A stretch of DNA of 64,000 bases from Bacteroidetes bacterium GWE2_42_24 (GCA_001768515.1 MEOA01000063.1:1-64000); one strand, 5' to 3'; shown: positions 8,410-17,857, counted from the first letter of the stretch. The notes: generated from the sequence alone by a model not told the origin. Numbers and translations are program-made.

Positions 8410-9042
8410 TTATCGGGTAATGGCAAATGCCCTGACAGGTGCTCCATCAGCATCGGTAAAGTGAAGAGGGGCAGCGATGAAGTCAAAGGTTTTTCCTGTC
8501 AGCGTTGCAATCCCGGTCAGGTTTTCGATGAGCAACAGTCCATGCCCGAGTAAAACGCGATGAATGGGGTAATCGGTTGAACTCATCTGGTCGAAAGAAA
8601 TGCAATCGGCTCCGATACCCGAAAGATTGAACTGCAGGAGCCATGCAGCCGCGGGTTCGGTCAGCACGGGGAATGAATGGAAATAAGCATCATGTCCCCA
8701 TTTTTCATCCCACCGGCATGAGAATAGGACGAACCTTACCTGACTGATCTGTTCCTGATAAGGTATAAGGTCTTCGAGTGCTATGGCATTGAGATGAGAA
8801 ACGTCGAGGCATAGTGCTTGTCCTATGAATCTTTCGGCAGGTAACTGGTCAACAGAACTCCCTTTTCCCAGCATATGTGCCGGTGCATCCATGTGGGTTC
8901 CGGTATGCGACATCATGGTAAGCCTGGTTTCGGCGAATCCGTCTCGTTCAACGATAAATGATTTAATGAGCACCGGTTTCGGAGTTCCCGGAAAAACTGG
9001 CATATCGTTTTCAATCCGGTGGGTCAGATCGATTACAGGCAT
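8410..9042 (-). CDS. Cyclase-family metal-dependent hydrolase
   Basis: 210 residues from the ATG at 9042 (MPVIDLTHRIENDMPVFPG). The motif HTGTHMDAPAH is the HxGTHxDxPxH metal-binding signature of the cyclase / kynurenine-formamidase family (PF04199), and GIGADCISFDQ with HRVLLGHG complete the fold. Members hydrolyse N-formylkynurenine or open cyclic amides or lactones; the substrate here is not determined. The start lies 1 bp after the lgt stop, indicating translational coupling. No other tryptophan-catabolism gene is nearby, so a kynurenine role is not supported by context. Confidence 0.85.
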   Translation of the reverse strand: MPVIDLTHRIENDMPVFPGTPKPVLIKSFIVERDGFAETRLTMMSHTGTHMDAPAHMLGKGSSVDQLPAERFIGQALCLDVSHLNAIALEDLIPYQEQISQVRFVLFSCRWDEKWGHDAYFHSFPVLTEPAAAWLLQFNLSGIGADCISFDQMSSTDYPIHRVLLGHGLLLIENLTGIATLTGKTFDFIAAPLHFTDADGAPVRAFAITR

Positions 9043-9043
9043 T

Positions 9044-9826
9044 TTATAAGTAATTCTTCGATTTCCGCATGACCAGCCAAACGCCGCCAATTACAAAGGG
9101 GATACTTAACAGTTGACCCATATTAAGTGCCATCGTCTGCTCAAACATTACCTGGGGTTCTTTTAAAAATTCGATGAAGAACCTTGACCCAAAAATGCAT
9201 ATCAGGAACCATCCGAAGATACGCCCCATCGGTTGTGCAGCAGTCTGGCGATATTTCCATAGCAGAAAGAAGAAAGTGGCTACATAACACAGCGCTTCAT
9301 AAATCTGGGTAGGATGGCGGGGGATGTTGTCGTCGTTCGCGAAAATAAAGGCCCAGGGCAGGCTTGTTGCATGGCCGTATATTTCTGAGTTCATCAGGTT
9401 TCCCATGCGAATGAAGGCGCCGGCCAGTGCAGTTACAATTACGATCCTGTCGAGGGTCCAAAGCCATGGCTTTTTGTATTCTCTTCCAAATAACCACAAT
9501 GCAATCATAATTCCAATGGCTGCTCCATGGCTTGCCAGCCCTCCTTCCCAGATTTTCAGGATATCGAGCGGATGGGCAAAATAGGTCGCAGGTTCATAGA
9601 ACAAGACGTGACCCAAACGAGCTCCGATAACTGTACTGACCACCATGTAGGTAGTTAAGGAGTCTAATATTTTGATTTCAATTTTCTCACGTTTGAATAT
9701 CCAAGCCATGATATAGTAACCAACCACGAAGCCGAGTGCGAAAAGGAGGCCGTACCATCTGATGTGAAGAATCCAGAAGGAAAAGATCTCCGGATTAACA
9801 TTCCATGTTATAAAAGCGAGGGTCAT
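9044..9826 (-). CDS. lgt: Prolipoprotein diacylglyceryl transferase
   Basis: 260 residues, polytopic. It transfers diacylglycerol from phosphatidylglycerol to the lipobox cysteine of prolipoproteins, the first step of lipoprotein maturation. Visible family signatures are GGLASHGAAIG, the Lgt arginine motif RMGNLMNSEIYG and HPTQIYEA. About seven membrane helices are evident, from FSFWILHIRWYGLLFALGF to the final SIPFVIGGVWLVM. The complementary CAAAGGTA at 9843-9850 gives a minus-strand TACCTTTG, a good -7 box 16 nt before the start. Many predicted lipoproteins in this window depend on this enzyme. Confidence 0.96.
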   Translation of the reverse strand: MTLAFITWNVNPEIFSFWILHIRWYGLLFALGFVVGYYIMAWIFKREKIEIKILDSLTTYMVVSTVIGARLGHVLFYEPATYFAHPLDILKIWEGGLASHGAAIGIMIALWLFGREYKKPWLWTLDRIVIVTALAGAFIRMGNLMNSEIYGHATSLPWAFIFANDDNIPRHPTQIYEALCYVATFFFLLWKYRQTAAQPMGRIFGWFLICIFGSRFFIEFLKEPQVMFEQTMALNMGQLLSIPFVIGGVWLVMRKSKNYL

Positions 9827-9857
9827 AAGGTCTTATTTGAGGCAAAGGTAGCAAATT

Positions 9858-10946
9858 TTATCTCGCTGCCTTATACAGTAACGTGCTAATCCTTTGTTGA
9901 AGTATGTGGCTATTTAACGGAATCGGGAAACCACTGTAACGGGGTAGTTTTTGCAGTAATTCAGGTAAATCAAATTGCCCTTGCGCGGCTGTAGGGCAAT
10001 AACCGCGGTCTTCACATAATTCGGCCAGATATTCCTGCTCAATCTGTCCGGGTGTAGGGATCAGAATTGCTTTTTTTTGCAGAAATGCAAGATCCATCAG
10101 ACTGGTATACCCTGAACGGCAAACGATAGTTTCGGAGTGCGACATCACCTGGTAAAGTTCTTTAGTCGTCATGTAATTGACTATCTTAATACCAGCGTAG
10201 TTCAGTTTTTGGTATTCGGATGGCAGGCCGCGAACAAGAATCACCTTCTTCCCCGGTAAATTTAATTGTGGAAGCAGCAAGCTTTCGAGGACAGTACGTT
10301 GAGGTTCAGGCCCTGATAAAACCACTGCCAGATCATATTTTCCGGTTGATTCGGTTGACTGGACGAAATTGTCAAATTGCGACAGCCATCCTATGAAATG
10401 TGTGTTAAGTTTCGTTTTTTTCCGGTGCGAAAGTTCACCGGAGAGGTTCTGGAAAGTGTCGGTGTCGGGAACCCAAACCTCTTTAAATTTGCGTAGTTTA
10501 GCATGGTTTATGAAGTGAAGGAAAGGAGCCAGTATTTTCCATATTCCGGGCAGATGGGTATATAACTGGTGGCTCATGATAACGGCAGGAATCGTTGGGT
10601 GCCATAAACCAAACCGGTTGTCGCTGATGATGGCATCGACCGGATGCCTATCAGTGTAGTTGATAAGTTGTGTATGTTCCTTCCTGATCGATTCCATGAG
10701 CGAAGGGAACTGTCGCAGCATAGCCCAGGCAAAACTTCCACCCTTCTGATATTTTACATTGTAGCCCTGGATCTCAACCGATTTCAAGTCGGGAAAAATC
10801 TGGCGGAGGAGTTTCAAAGCTGCCCCATCACTGGCAATGATGACATCAGCTTGTTGGTTAAGCAGTTCGTTGATAACAGGGATGCAGCGGGTTGCATGGC
10901 CCAGACCCCAGTTGAGCGGGGCTACTAGTACGGATTTTTTTTTCAT
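9858..10946 (-). CDS. GT28/MurG-like glycosyltransferase
   Basis: 362 residues. The start KKKSVLVAPLNWGLGHATRC is the glycine-rich N-terminal loop of GT-B enzymes related to MurG and UDP-GlcNAc transferases; the C-terminal half has VCRSGYTSLMDLAFLQKKAILIPTPGQIEQEYLA, matching the acceptor/UDP-binding GGxgTlxEal-P...QxxnA region of GT28. No membrane span. Likely a cytosolic or membrane-associated transferase acting on a lipid-linked or nucleotide sugar; the donor and product are not known. Found immediately upstream of lgt on the same strand but with its own spacing, and divergent from dprA. Confidence 0.75.
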   Translation of the reverse strand: MKKKSVLVAPLNWGLGHATRCIPVINELLNQQADVIIASDGAALKLLRQIFPDLKSVEIQGYNVKYQKGGSFAWAMLRQFPSLMESIRKEHTQLINYTDRHPVDAIISDNRFGLWHPTIPAVIMSHQLYTHLPGIWKILAPFLHFINHAKLRKFKEVWVPDTDTFQNLSGELSHRKKTKLNTHFIGWLSQFDNFVQSTESTGKYDLAVVLSGPEPQRTVLESLLLPQLNLPGKKVILVRGLPSEYQKLNYAGIKIVNYMTTKELYQVMSHSETIVCRSGYTSLMDLAFLQKKAILIPTPGQIEQEYLAELCEDRGYCPTAAQGQFDLPELLQKLPRYSGFPIPLNSHILQQRISTLLYKAAR

Positions 10947-11027
10947 TCAAATCTGCTGAAGTACGCCTCAAAAGTAGAACATATTTATTACTTTCGAAGA
11001 TGGTAAAGATTATATAATTGTTTAGTT

Positions 11028-12128
11028 ATGTCGTTAATTCATCAAGTTGCATTAACATTGATTCCCGGGGTGGGTGACGTGAATGCGCGTCGGCTTGTGT
11101 CGTATTGTGGAGGAGTAGAGGCCGTTTTTAAGGAACGGCGTTCAGCATTAACAAAGATACCCGGAATAGGCGAAATGACTGCTGCCAGCATTATTGATCA
11201 GGATGTGCTTTCAAGGGCTGAGCATGAGATCGTATTTATGGAAAAATTCGGGATAAAGCCATTGTTTTATCTGGATGATGATTACCCATGGAGGCTGAAA
11301 GGTTGCGCTGATAGTCCCGTGATGCTTTATTTTAAAGGCAATGCGAATTTGAATACCAGCCGCACCGTAGGTATAGTCGGGACACGGCGTATAACAGATT
11401 ATGGACGTGAGGTCTGTAAGGCTTTGGTTGAGGGGTTACCTGCTTTGAATGTAACGACCATCAGTGGACTGGCTTTTGGTGTTGATACCTGTGCTCATAA
11501 GTATTCATTAGAAAACGGGATCGCAACTGTTGGCGTATTGGGGCATGGGCTCGACAAATTATACCCATCTCAGAATGTTGCCCTTGCACATCGGATGGTT
11601 GAGAACGGGGGATTATTAACTGAATTTATGAGCAAAACAGTACCCGACAGAGAAAATTTTCCTCAGCGCAACCGGGTGATTGCTGGTTTATCGGATGTTG
11701 TCATTGTTGTGGAATCGGGCATGAAAGGCGGGTCATTAATCACTGCCGATATTGCCAACTCTTATAACAGAGATGTTTTTGCCATTCCAGGGAAGGTGGG
11801 GGAGGATCGTTCTTCGGGTTGCAACTGGCTTATTAAGACCAATAGGGCTGGATTGATTGAAACCGCTGGTGATTTATCCTACCTGATGTCATGGGAAGAT
11901 CCGGGAAATCGTAAGATGAAACAGCAGCAGGAATTGTTCCGTGAACTTCAACCAGACGAAACTGCCATTGTCGATTTGTTGCGAAATGCTGGCGATTCGG
12001 GAATAGATGTGATTATAAGCGAGCTCAGGATGTCGTCGGGAAGAGTAGCTGCTGCACTCCTGGGGCTTGAGTTTTCCGGCATTATTTCCACATTGCCGGG
12101 AAAGGTGTACCGGTTGGTTCAGCGGTGA
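11028..12128 (+). CDS. dprA: DNA-processing protein DprA
   Basis: 366 residues: N-terminal helix-hairpin-helix-like segments (LIPGVGDVNARRLV, IPGIGEMTAASI), a Rossmann-like core with VGTRRITDYGREV, SGLAFGVDTCAHKYSLENG and FPQRNRVIAGLSDVVIVVESGMKGGSLITADIA, and a C-terminal winged-helix (TAIVDLLRNAGDSGIDVIISEL). DprA loads RecA onto incoming single strands during natural transformation. No other competence gene is seen nearby. Alone on its strand here, ending at a hairpin shared with the convergent ompH gene. Confidence 0.95.
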   Translation: MSLIHQVALTLIPGVGDVNARRLVSYCGGVEAVFKERRSALTKIPGIGEMTAASIIDQDVLSRAEHEIVFMEKFGIKPLFYLDDDYPWRLKGCADSPVMLYFKGNANLNTSRTVGIVGTRRITDYGREVCKALVEGLPALNVTTISGLAFGVDTCAHKYSLENGIATVGVLGHGLDKLYPSQNVALAHRMVENGGLLTEFMSKTVPDRENFPQRNRVIAGLSDVVIVVESGMKGGSLITADIANSYNRDVFAIPGKVGEDRSSGCNWLIKTNRAGLIETAGDLSYLMSWEDPGNRKMKQQQELFRELQPDETAIVDLLRNAGDSGIDVIISELRMSSGRVAAALLGLEFSGIISTLPGKVYRLVQR

Positions 12129-12169
12129 TTGGTTGTCGGTTTAAAATGAGTTTTTGAATTAAATAAACA

Positions 12170-12202
12170 AAAAAAACCGGCATTAAGCCGGTTTTAAGTT
12201 TT
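12170..12202. terminator. Bidirectional intrinsic terminator between dprA and ompH
   Basis: AAAAACCGGC (12172-12181), loop ATTAA, GCCGGTTTT (12187-12195), with A/T tracts on both sides, placed between two convergent genes. Confidence 0.85.
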
Positions 12203-12220
12203 TAGGTAAGTAAATTGTAT

Positions 12221-12727
12221 TTACTTAATTCCCAGTTTCTTTTTAACCAAAGCAGTAATGTCATCGCTTTCCTGAGCAAACAGCAGCAATCCTTCAGCAC
12301 TATTGAAGATGTATGAATAGCTGTGTTCTTTGGCAACCTCGTTGATGGCTTTACGGGCTTTTTCGATGATGGGAGTAGTGAGTTCAGTTTCTTTGGCAGA
12401 AAGTTCCTGCTGAGCCTGAGTGTTGAAAGCCTGAATACGTTCGTTCAGATCCGACATCTCTTTTTCCTTAGTCTGCTTGATAATGGGTGACATATTGGCA
12501 GAGTTGGCCTGGTAGTCAGCGTATTTATTCTCCAGTTCGGTTTGCATGGCGCCAATTTGTTTTTTCAACTGTTCAGCGAAGTCTTTGTATTTAATCTGAA
12601 CGGTATCAAGTCCGGGCATAACAGCGTATAATTTGGCGAAATCAATATGTCCGAGTTTTTGAGCTTCAGCATTGAATGAGAAAGCGAATAAGCCAAGAAT
12701 CAGGATCAGTTTAGAAACGGTTTTCAT
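12221..12727 (-). CDS. OmpH/Skp-family periplasmic chaperone (second copy)
   Basis: 168 residues: signal peptide (ends FNAEAQ), a small beta segment KLGHIDFAKLYAVMPG, a long coiled-coil hairpin (about residues 45-125, rich in Lys, Glu, Gln) and the closing strand YSYIFNSAEGLLLFAQ. This is the Skp fold: trimeric chaperone holding unfolded outer-membrane proteins on the way to BamA. It follows a first ompH gene and bamA, but a terminator-like hairpin and its own promoter box separate it from them, so it can be expressed apart. Confidence 0.92.
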   Translation of the reverse strand: MKTVSKLILILGLFAFSFNAEAQKLGHIDFAKLYAVMPGLDTVQIKYKDFAEQLKKQIGAMQTELENKYADYQANSANMSPIIKQTKEKEMSDLNERIQAFNTQAQQELSAKETELTTPIIEKARKAINEVAKEHSYSYIFNSAEGLLLFAQESDDITALVKKKLGIK

Positions 12728-12760
12728 TTTTTGGGAATTTCGGTTTGTTTATAATTTTTG

Positions 12761-12791
12761 CAAATTTATCTAAAAAAAGGATATCTGCAAC
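12761..12791 (-). promoter_or_regulatory. Bacteroidota-type promoter of the second ompH
   Basis: On the minus strand TAAATTTG (12768 to 12761) fits the -7 consensus TAnnTTTG, with GTTG (12791 to 12788), a one-base variant of the -33 TTTG, 19 bp upstream. The start codon is 33 nt downstream. Confidence 0.5.
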
Positions 12792-12842
12792 ATGGTTTCG
12801 TCACGACAACAAAGAGTTAACAGAATTTAACACAATGTAGAA

Positions 12843-12877
12843 AAAACCCGGGTTGCCGGTTAAACAACTCAGGTTCT
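12843..12877 (-). terminator. Intrinsic terminator after the first ompH
   Basis: Minus strand: AACCTGAGTTG, loop of 9, CAACCCGGGTT then TTTT. The stem has one mismatch and one G-U pair. It marks the likely end of the rsgA-to-ompH operon. Confidence 0.6.
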
Positions 12878-12891
12878 AATCTGTAAAATGC

Positions 12892-13425
12892 CTATTTATT
12901 TTTTCTTGTGTTGAAACTATAGCCCATTTCATCGAGCACATCGTCGGAGATATCATACTTAGGGTCAGCCCACATAACGGTCACTGATCCTGATTTGTCG
13001 AAAATGATGGCATAGTTTTTAGCTTGAGCTACTTGTTCGATTGCACTAAAAACTTTATCCTGAACTGGTTTGATGAGTTCCTGACGCTTTTTAAATAAGT
13101 CGCCATCTTTACCAAAGCGTTTTTTTTGCAGTTCTTTTGCTTCTTTCTCAGCCTTGATGATGTCATCTTCGCGTTTGCGTTTCATCTCATCGGGTAGCAG
13201 AACAGATTCGGCCTGATAATCTTTGTACAGTTTATCAATGGCTTTAAACTTGGTTTCCACTTCACCCTGCCATTCTGTTGAAAGCTCATCAATCTGAGCT
13301 TGGGCATCGTTGTATTCGGGGATGTTTTGCAGAATGTACTCTGAATCAACATAAGCGAATTTCTGGGCCATTGACGGAACGGCCAGAAGAATTACAATTG
13401 CGAGTGAGCCTAAAATCTTTTTCAT
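12892..13425 (-). CDS. skp: OmpH/Skp-family periplasmic chaperone (first copy)
   Basis: 177 residues from the ATG at 13425 (MKKILGSLAIVILLAVPSMAQKF, signal peptide). Then FAYVDSEYILQNIPEY, a charged coiled-coil (WQGEVETKFKAIDKLY ... DDIIKAEKEAKELQKKR) and the strand NYAIIFDKSGSVTVMW. It is a Skp-type outer-membrane protein chaperone, directly downstream of bamA, the usual Bacteroidota arrangement. Unusually for this phylum a strong Shine-Dalgarno GGAGG precedes the ATG by about 9 nt, which supports this start over the longer frame to 13473. Confidence 0.93.
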   Translation of the reverse strand: MKKILGSLAIVILLAVPSMAQKFAYVDSEYILQNIPEYNDAQAQIDELSTEWQGEVETKFKAIDKLYKDYQAESVLLPDEMKRKREDDIIKAEKEAKELQKKRFGKDGDLFKKRQELIKPVQDKVFSAIEQVAQAKNYAIIFDKSGSVTVMWADPKYDISDDVLDEMGYSFNTRKNK

Positions 13426-13488
13426 AATTATATCCTCCAATTCTTTGTGTTTACAATTCGTGCTGAATAACAAATAGCATGCCGCAGA

Positions 13489-16155
13489 TTAGTCGATACT
13501 CTGGTTAATAGAAAAATGGAACTGACCTCCGTTAGCAGTTGTATTTCCAGGAACGTCATCCATGCCATAGCCATAATCCAGGCCCAGTATCCCGAACATC
13601 GGGAGGTAAATTCGCATACCAACTCCGGCAGATTTGTAAACATTAAATGGGTTGAATTTGCTGAACTTACTCCACGTGTTACCACCCTCCAGGAAACCGA
13701 GGGCATAAATTGTTGCGTTGGGGTTAAGTGAAAGCGGGAAACGAAGTTCAAGTGTATATTTCGAGAAAATTGTTCCGCCGACAGTGTTTTCAGCGAAGTA
13801 TTCTGGTAAAATAGATTCATTACTATAACCCCTTAGAGCGATTATTTCTCTGCCATCAAGATTGTTATAACCCGACAGTCCGTCACCACCCATATAAAAT
13901 CTTTCGAAAGGAGTAATTCCAATATCGGAATTAAACATACCAAGGAAACCAAATTTGGTTTTTGTAGCCAGCACCAGATCGCCTACAATCTGATTATACC
14001 ATGACCCGTAGAATTTCCATTTATGGTATTCGATCCATTCGTATTTAGTGTTCTCATCCATGCTCTTGTAATCCCGGCCACTAAACAGAGAGTAGGGAGG
14101 TGTTACTTCGAGACTCAGATTCAGATCAGAACCCTTTCGTGGAAAGATTGGGTTATCATCGGAACGGCGACCCAGTGCAATCGTGTAACTAAGGTTATTG
14201 AAGACGCCGTTGCCGTTGCCAAAGCTAAAGATGGAAGAATAGTTTTTGAGCGAATAACGTTGCAGATTGATCGACTGGTAAAGGGTAAAGAAGTCGTCGG
14301 GCCATTCCAGACGTTTTCCCAGACTGAATCCTACTCCGTTAATTACAAAGCTAGCAAAACTGGCATCAGTAGAGGCAACTCCGTTGGTATAGCGTGAGTA
14401 ATAATAGGAAGTTGTAAAGGCGTTTGCTTTTTTGCCTCCCAGCCAGGGTTCCGTAAACGAGGCACTGGCGCTGATATAACCGCTTCCATAGGTCTGGAAG
14501 CGCAAGGATAATTTTTGACCATCACCACTTGGAATAGGCCGCCAGGCACCTTTCTTGAATAGACGCTTGGCTGAGAAATTGTTGAATGAGAACCCAAGGG
14601 TTCCAACAACACGGCCATAACCCCAACCTCCCGATAATTCAACCTGATCGGCTGAGGTTTCTTCTACTTTGTATTCGAGGTCGACCGTACCATCCTGAGG
14701 ATTTGGAGTATAATCAATGCCGAGTTTCTCAGGATTGAAATATTTAAGCTGAGCCAGTTCGCGTTGGGTTCTGATGATCTCAGACCGGTTAAATAGCTGA
14801 CCGGGGCGGGTTCTTAATTCGCGGATGATTACGTGGTCGTTTGTACGTTCATTTCCCATGACGCTTACCTTGTTGATTCGCGCCTGCTTACCTTCGTATA
14901 TTCTGATTTCCAGATCAATTGAGTCATTTTCGGCTCTAACTTCAACCGGTTGAGCCGAGAAGAAAAGATAACCTTCATCCAGGTAGAGCGAACTGACATC
15001 AAACCCGTTGGGATTGTAAGAAAGATTGGTTTCCATCATTTCCTGGTTGTAAACATCGCCCTTTTTAATTCTGAGTACATTATTCAGAAAATCGGCATTG
15101 TATTTTGTGTTTCCAACCCAGGTTATGTTGCGGTAATAGTATTTTCGTCCTTCATTGACCCATAAGTCAATATTCACCGAACGGCTGTCATTCTTCGAGA
15201 CAGAATCACGTTCAATAAATGCATCGCGGTAGCCTCTGGCATTGTATTCCTTGATAATATTGAGTTTATCATCTTCGTAATTCGTTTTTATAAACTTGGA
15301 GGCTTTGAATATCCTTAATCTGATGTTGTCAGCGTACCATGATTCAGCATAATCAGAAATACCATTCATGTTCATCTTCACAGCATTTTTTGCTGTATTG
15401 AAGAGTAGCTGATCAAGATTACGCAGGGGATGGAAAACCGATCTTTCTCTGGTTTCTGCCAGTGAGCTTTTTAGCTTGTGGGAAGCGAGTGCCTTATTTC
15501 CATGGAATGAGATATTTCCAATTCTGATTTTGCTGTTTTTTCTGACATTAATTTTCAGCGCAACGTTGTTGAGTTTAGTCGTGTCGCGTGTCTGGACGAT
15601 TTCAACTTCTGCGTTCAGATAACCTTTTTCATGAAAATTTTTCCTCACCATGTTTTCGGTTCTGAGGATCAGGTTATCGGTTACCACATCACCTGAAACA
15701 AGCTTAATCTGTTCGCGTAAATCGTCGGCTTCTGATTTTTTAACTCCTGAAAAGGAGAATTTCGAGAGTCTTGGGCGTTCTGTGAGTTGGATTTCCAGAA
15801 AAACTACATTATCGTCGAATCTTGGTGCGACAATTTTTACATTTTCAAAAAGTCCTTGTTTCCATAGTTTCTCAATGGCAGCGGTAATCTGTTCACCGGG
15901 AATTTTAACCATTTGGCCTACCTGAAGACCGCTAACCATAACCAAAACATTTGGGTCGAGGTATTGTACCCCTGTAACGGTTATTCCGCCGATAGAGTAT
16001 TCTTTCGGGTTATTGTAGTCAATGCTTTCGTCGGAGCCGATCGAGATTTGCGCAGTGGCTGGTAGCGTAAAAGCGAGCAGCACCGGGGCGAGTAGCAACA
16101 ATATTTTTAATTTCATCCGGAAGGTTAGTGTAGCGGGTTTGGTATTTTCTTGCAT
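13489..16155 (-). CDS. bamA: Outer membrane assembly factor BamA
   Basis: 888 residues from the ATG at 16155; an alternative ATG at 16116 (MKLKILLLLAPVLLAFTLPATAQ) is also plausible and gives a tighter signal peptide. Five POTRA repeats occupy about residues 40-430 (YSIGGITVTGVQYLDPNVLVMVSG, LSKFSFSGVKKSEADDLREQ, IRIGNISFHGNKAL, RNITWVGNTKYNADFLNNVL, INKVSVMGNERTNDHVIIRE). The rest is a 16-strand barrel with the late GLDYGYGMDD strand and a C-terminal FHFSINQS. It is the core of the machine inserting outer-membrane proteins. Preceded 13 bp by uppS and followed by ompH. Confidence 0.96.
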   Translation of the reverse strand: MQENTKPATLTFRMKLKILLLLAPVLLAFTLPATAQISIGSDESIDYNNPKEYSIGGITVTGVQYLDPNVLVMVSGLQVGQMVKIPGEQITAAIEKLWKQGLFENVKIVAPRFDDNVVFLEIQLTERPRLSKFSFSGVKKSEADDLREQIKLVSGDVVTDNLILRTENMVRKNFHEKGYLNAEVEIVQTRDTTKLNNVALKINVRKNSKIRIGNISFHGNKALASHKLKSSLAETRERSVFHPLRNLDQLLFNTAKNAVKMNMNGISDYAESWYADNIRLRIFKASKFIKTNYEDDKLNIIKEYNARGYRDAFIERDSVSKNDSRSVNIDLWVNEGRKYYYRNITWVGNTKYNADFLNNVLRIKKGDVYNQEMMETNLSYNPNGFDVSSLYLDEGYLFFSAQPVEVRAENDSIDLEIRIYEGKQARINKVSVMGNERTNDHVIIRELRTRPGQLFNRSEIIRTQRELAQLKYFNPEKLGIDYTPNPQDGTVDLEYKVEETSADQVELSGGWGYGRVVGTLGFSFNNFSAKRLFKKGAWRPIPSGDGQKLSLRFQTYGSGYISASASFTEPWLGGKKANAFTTSYYYSRYTNGVASTDASFASFVINGVGFSLGKRLEWPDDFFTLYQSINLQRYSLKNYSSIFSFGNGNGVFNNLSYTIALGRRSDDNPIFPRKGSDLNLSLEVTPPYSLFSGRDYKSMDENTKYEWIEYHKWKFYGSWYNQIVGDLVLATKTKFGFLGMFNSDIGITPFERFYMGGDGLSGYNNLDGREIIALRGYSNESILPEYFAENTVGGTIFSKYTLELRFPLSLNPNATIYALGFLEGGNTWSKFSKFNPFNVYKSAGVGMRIYLPMFGILGLDYGYGMDDVPGNTTANGGQFHFSINQSID

Positions 16156-16168
16156 TGTATTTTTGGGC

Positions 16169-16930
16169 TTATGGCCTCGGAAGTTCGGCTTTAATTTGAT
16201 CACTGGTTTTGCCGAATCTACGTTCGCGTTTTTGGAAATCTATGAGTGCTTTGTAAAAATCATTACGTCGGAAATCCGGCCAGAGGGTGGGTGTGAAGTA
16301 CAATTCAGAATAAGCAATCTGCCACAGGAGGTAATTGCTGAGCCGGAATTCTCCGCTGGTTCTGATGAGTAATTCAGGATCGGGCATGGCAGCCGTAGTC
16401 AGATGGCTGGCAATTGTCAAATCGGTTATGTCTTCTGTCTTAAGAATACCGGTTTTCACTTTTTCAGCAATACAGCGCATGGCATTGGTAATTTCCCATC
16501 GCGAACTATATGAGAGAGCCAGTGTCATGACCATCCTCTTATGATTTTTCGTTTGTTCGATTGCATTGAGAAGCTCCGCTTTTGTATTCGGTTTAAGACT
16601 GTCAAGATCACCAATGGCATTCAGGCGGATGTTGTTTTTATTCAGGGTGTCCATCTCGCTATGGATGGTGTTGACCAACAAACTCATCAGTGCTTCAACT
16701 TCAACAGCCGGACGGTTCCAGTTCTCGGTGCTAAAAGCATATAGCGTCAGGTATTCAATGCCCAGATCTGCGGCAGTCTCGGCAGTTTCACGAACTGAAG
16801 TGACGCCGTTTTGATGACCGAAAACACGCTCTTTTCCATGAATTGCTGCCCATCGTCCGTTACCGTCCATAATGACGGCTACATGACGGGGAAGTTTCTT
16901 TAAATCAATTTGATCTTTCAGATCTATCAT
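16169..16930 (-). CDS. uppS: Undecaprenyl diphosphate synthase
   Basis: 253 residues. VAVIMDGNGRWA holds the catalytic Asp (residue 22) of cis-prenyltransferases; HQNGV (HxxG), LTLYAFSTENW and the late DPELLIRTSGEFRLSNYLLWQ and SELYFTPTLWPDF are the other conserved blocks. It adds eight isopentenyl units to farnesyl diphosphate to make the C55 carrier for peptidoglycan and surface polysaccharides. It lies between the DUF6089 gene and bamA, a neighbourhood conserved across Bacteroidota. Confidence 0.97.
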   Translation of the reverse strand: MIDLKDQIDLKKLPRHVAVIMDGNGRWAAIHGKERVFGHQNGVTSVRETAETAADLGIEYLTLYAFSTENWNRPAVEVEALMSLLVNTIHSEMDTLNKNNIRLNAIGDLDSLKPNTKAELLNAIEQTKNHKRMVMTLALSYSSRWEITNAMRCIAEKVKTGILKTEDITDLTIASHLTTAAMPDPELLIRTSGEFRLSNYLLWQIAYSELYFTPTLWPDFRRNDFYKALIDFQKRERRFGKTSDQIKAELPRP

Positions 16931-17035
16931 CTATAGCAATTGTTGACAGTTGGGTTATGCAAAACCTGTTCTGTGGACAGGTCTTGGCAAAATCACGGCA
17001 AATTTACCATATATCGGCAAATTCACTGACATTAT

Positions 17036-17857
17036 TTACTTGAACTTTTGAACATTTTTAAAATCATTACAGCTTGACTCCTTTTGCAGACTGAACCGGT
17101 AGGTCAGAAAAGCTACTGCAAAGCTATACCAGTCATTGTTCTGCGAATTGCCTCGTTGCATACCAGGGGTATGCGTCATGGCGGGATCAGAGAGATATTC
17201 TTCAGCTACCTGTGGGTTTATATCTGTACCCTGAAGGTAATAGGTAGTACTAACATCATCAAGATAGTCGGTAAATGTTTTCCTGAGGCCCCATTCAATT
17301 CCCGCACACCAACGTTTTCCCAGGCTAAGTTTCATACCAAGACCAAAAGGAAATGCAATGCCGGTGGTTCCATAAGGTGAACGGTCGGGATAGGCTTTAG
17401 TGTCCTGCCCTTCAGTATTCAGGGGTTGTAGCTCAACCCAATTGCCATTATACAAGGCTTTTGGGTTAAATATAAAGGCTGAGAGGCCGGCAAAAATGTA
17501 GGGTGTAAAGAATTCTTTAGAGCTGCCCGTAAAATAGGGAAGGAAGTTAAATTCAACCTGAGTTGTAATTTCTGTAAGTGAGCTTTCGAAACTCAGGTTT
17601 CTGCCATAGAACGCTTGATAATCTGCATCTGAGGCTTTTATTTTTCCAATATTAATAGCAGCTTTGAGTGTCCATCGGCTCGTATAATTCATGCGGGCAA
17701 CCAGTCCAAAAGAAGGTGATACCCCTGAGAAATGCTTTGAGGGATTGATGTCGCCGATGTAGTATGAAACACCGGCAACCGGACCAATCTCAAGGAATTG
17801 TCCATTTGCTATTATGTGAGTGGCGATGATAAGTATTGTCAGAGCCAGTTTTTTCAT
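17036..17857 (-). CDS. DUF6089-type outer membrane beta-barrel protein
   Basis: 273 residues from the ATG at 17857, which starts the signal peptide (MKKLALTILIIATHIIANGQ). The body shows alternating aromatic/glycine strands of a small barrel: EIGPVAGVSYYIGDINPS, PSFGLVARMNYTSRWTLKAAI, YIFAGLSAFIFNP, FPFGLGMKLSLGKRW, GIEWGLRKTFTDYLDDVSTTY and a terminal SFAVAFLTYRFSL. Proteins of this type sit beside uppS/bamA in many Bacteroidota and resemble the PorT/PorG group of gliding/T9SS barrels; a role in envelope or T9SS assembly is possible but not shown. A longer frame to 17986 overlaps nadK and is not used. Confidence 0.75.
   Translation of the reverse strand: MKKLALTILIIATHIIANGQFLEIGPVAGVSYYIGDINPSKHFSGVSPSFGLVARMNYTSRWTLKAAINIGKIKASDADYQAFYGRNLSFESSLTEITTQVEFNFLPYFTGSSKEFFTPYIFAGLSAFIFNPKALYNGNWVELQPLNTEGQDTKAYPDRSPYGTTGIAFPFGLGMKLSLGKRWCAGIEWGLRKTFTDYLDDVSTTYYLQGTDINPQVAEEYLSDPAMTHTPGMQRGNSQNNDWYSFAVAFLTYRFSLQKESSCNDFKNVQKFK

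Noticed and set aside
8367-8486. N-terminal extension of the M3 peptidase
   Set aside because: It overlaps the cyclase coding region, and the lipoprotein signal starts at 8366.
8410-9042. Kynurenine formamidase as a specific name
   Set aside because: Family motif fits but there is no tryptophan-catabolism gene nearby, so the substrate is left open.
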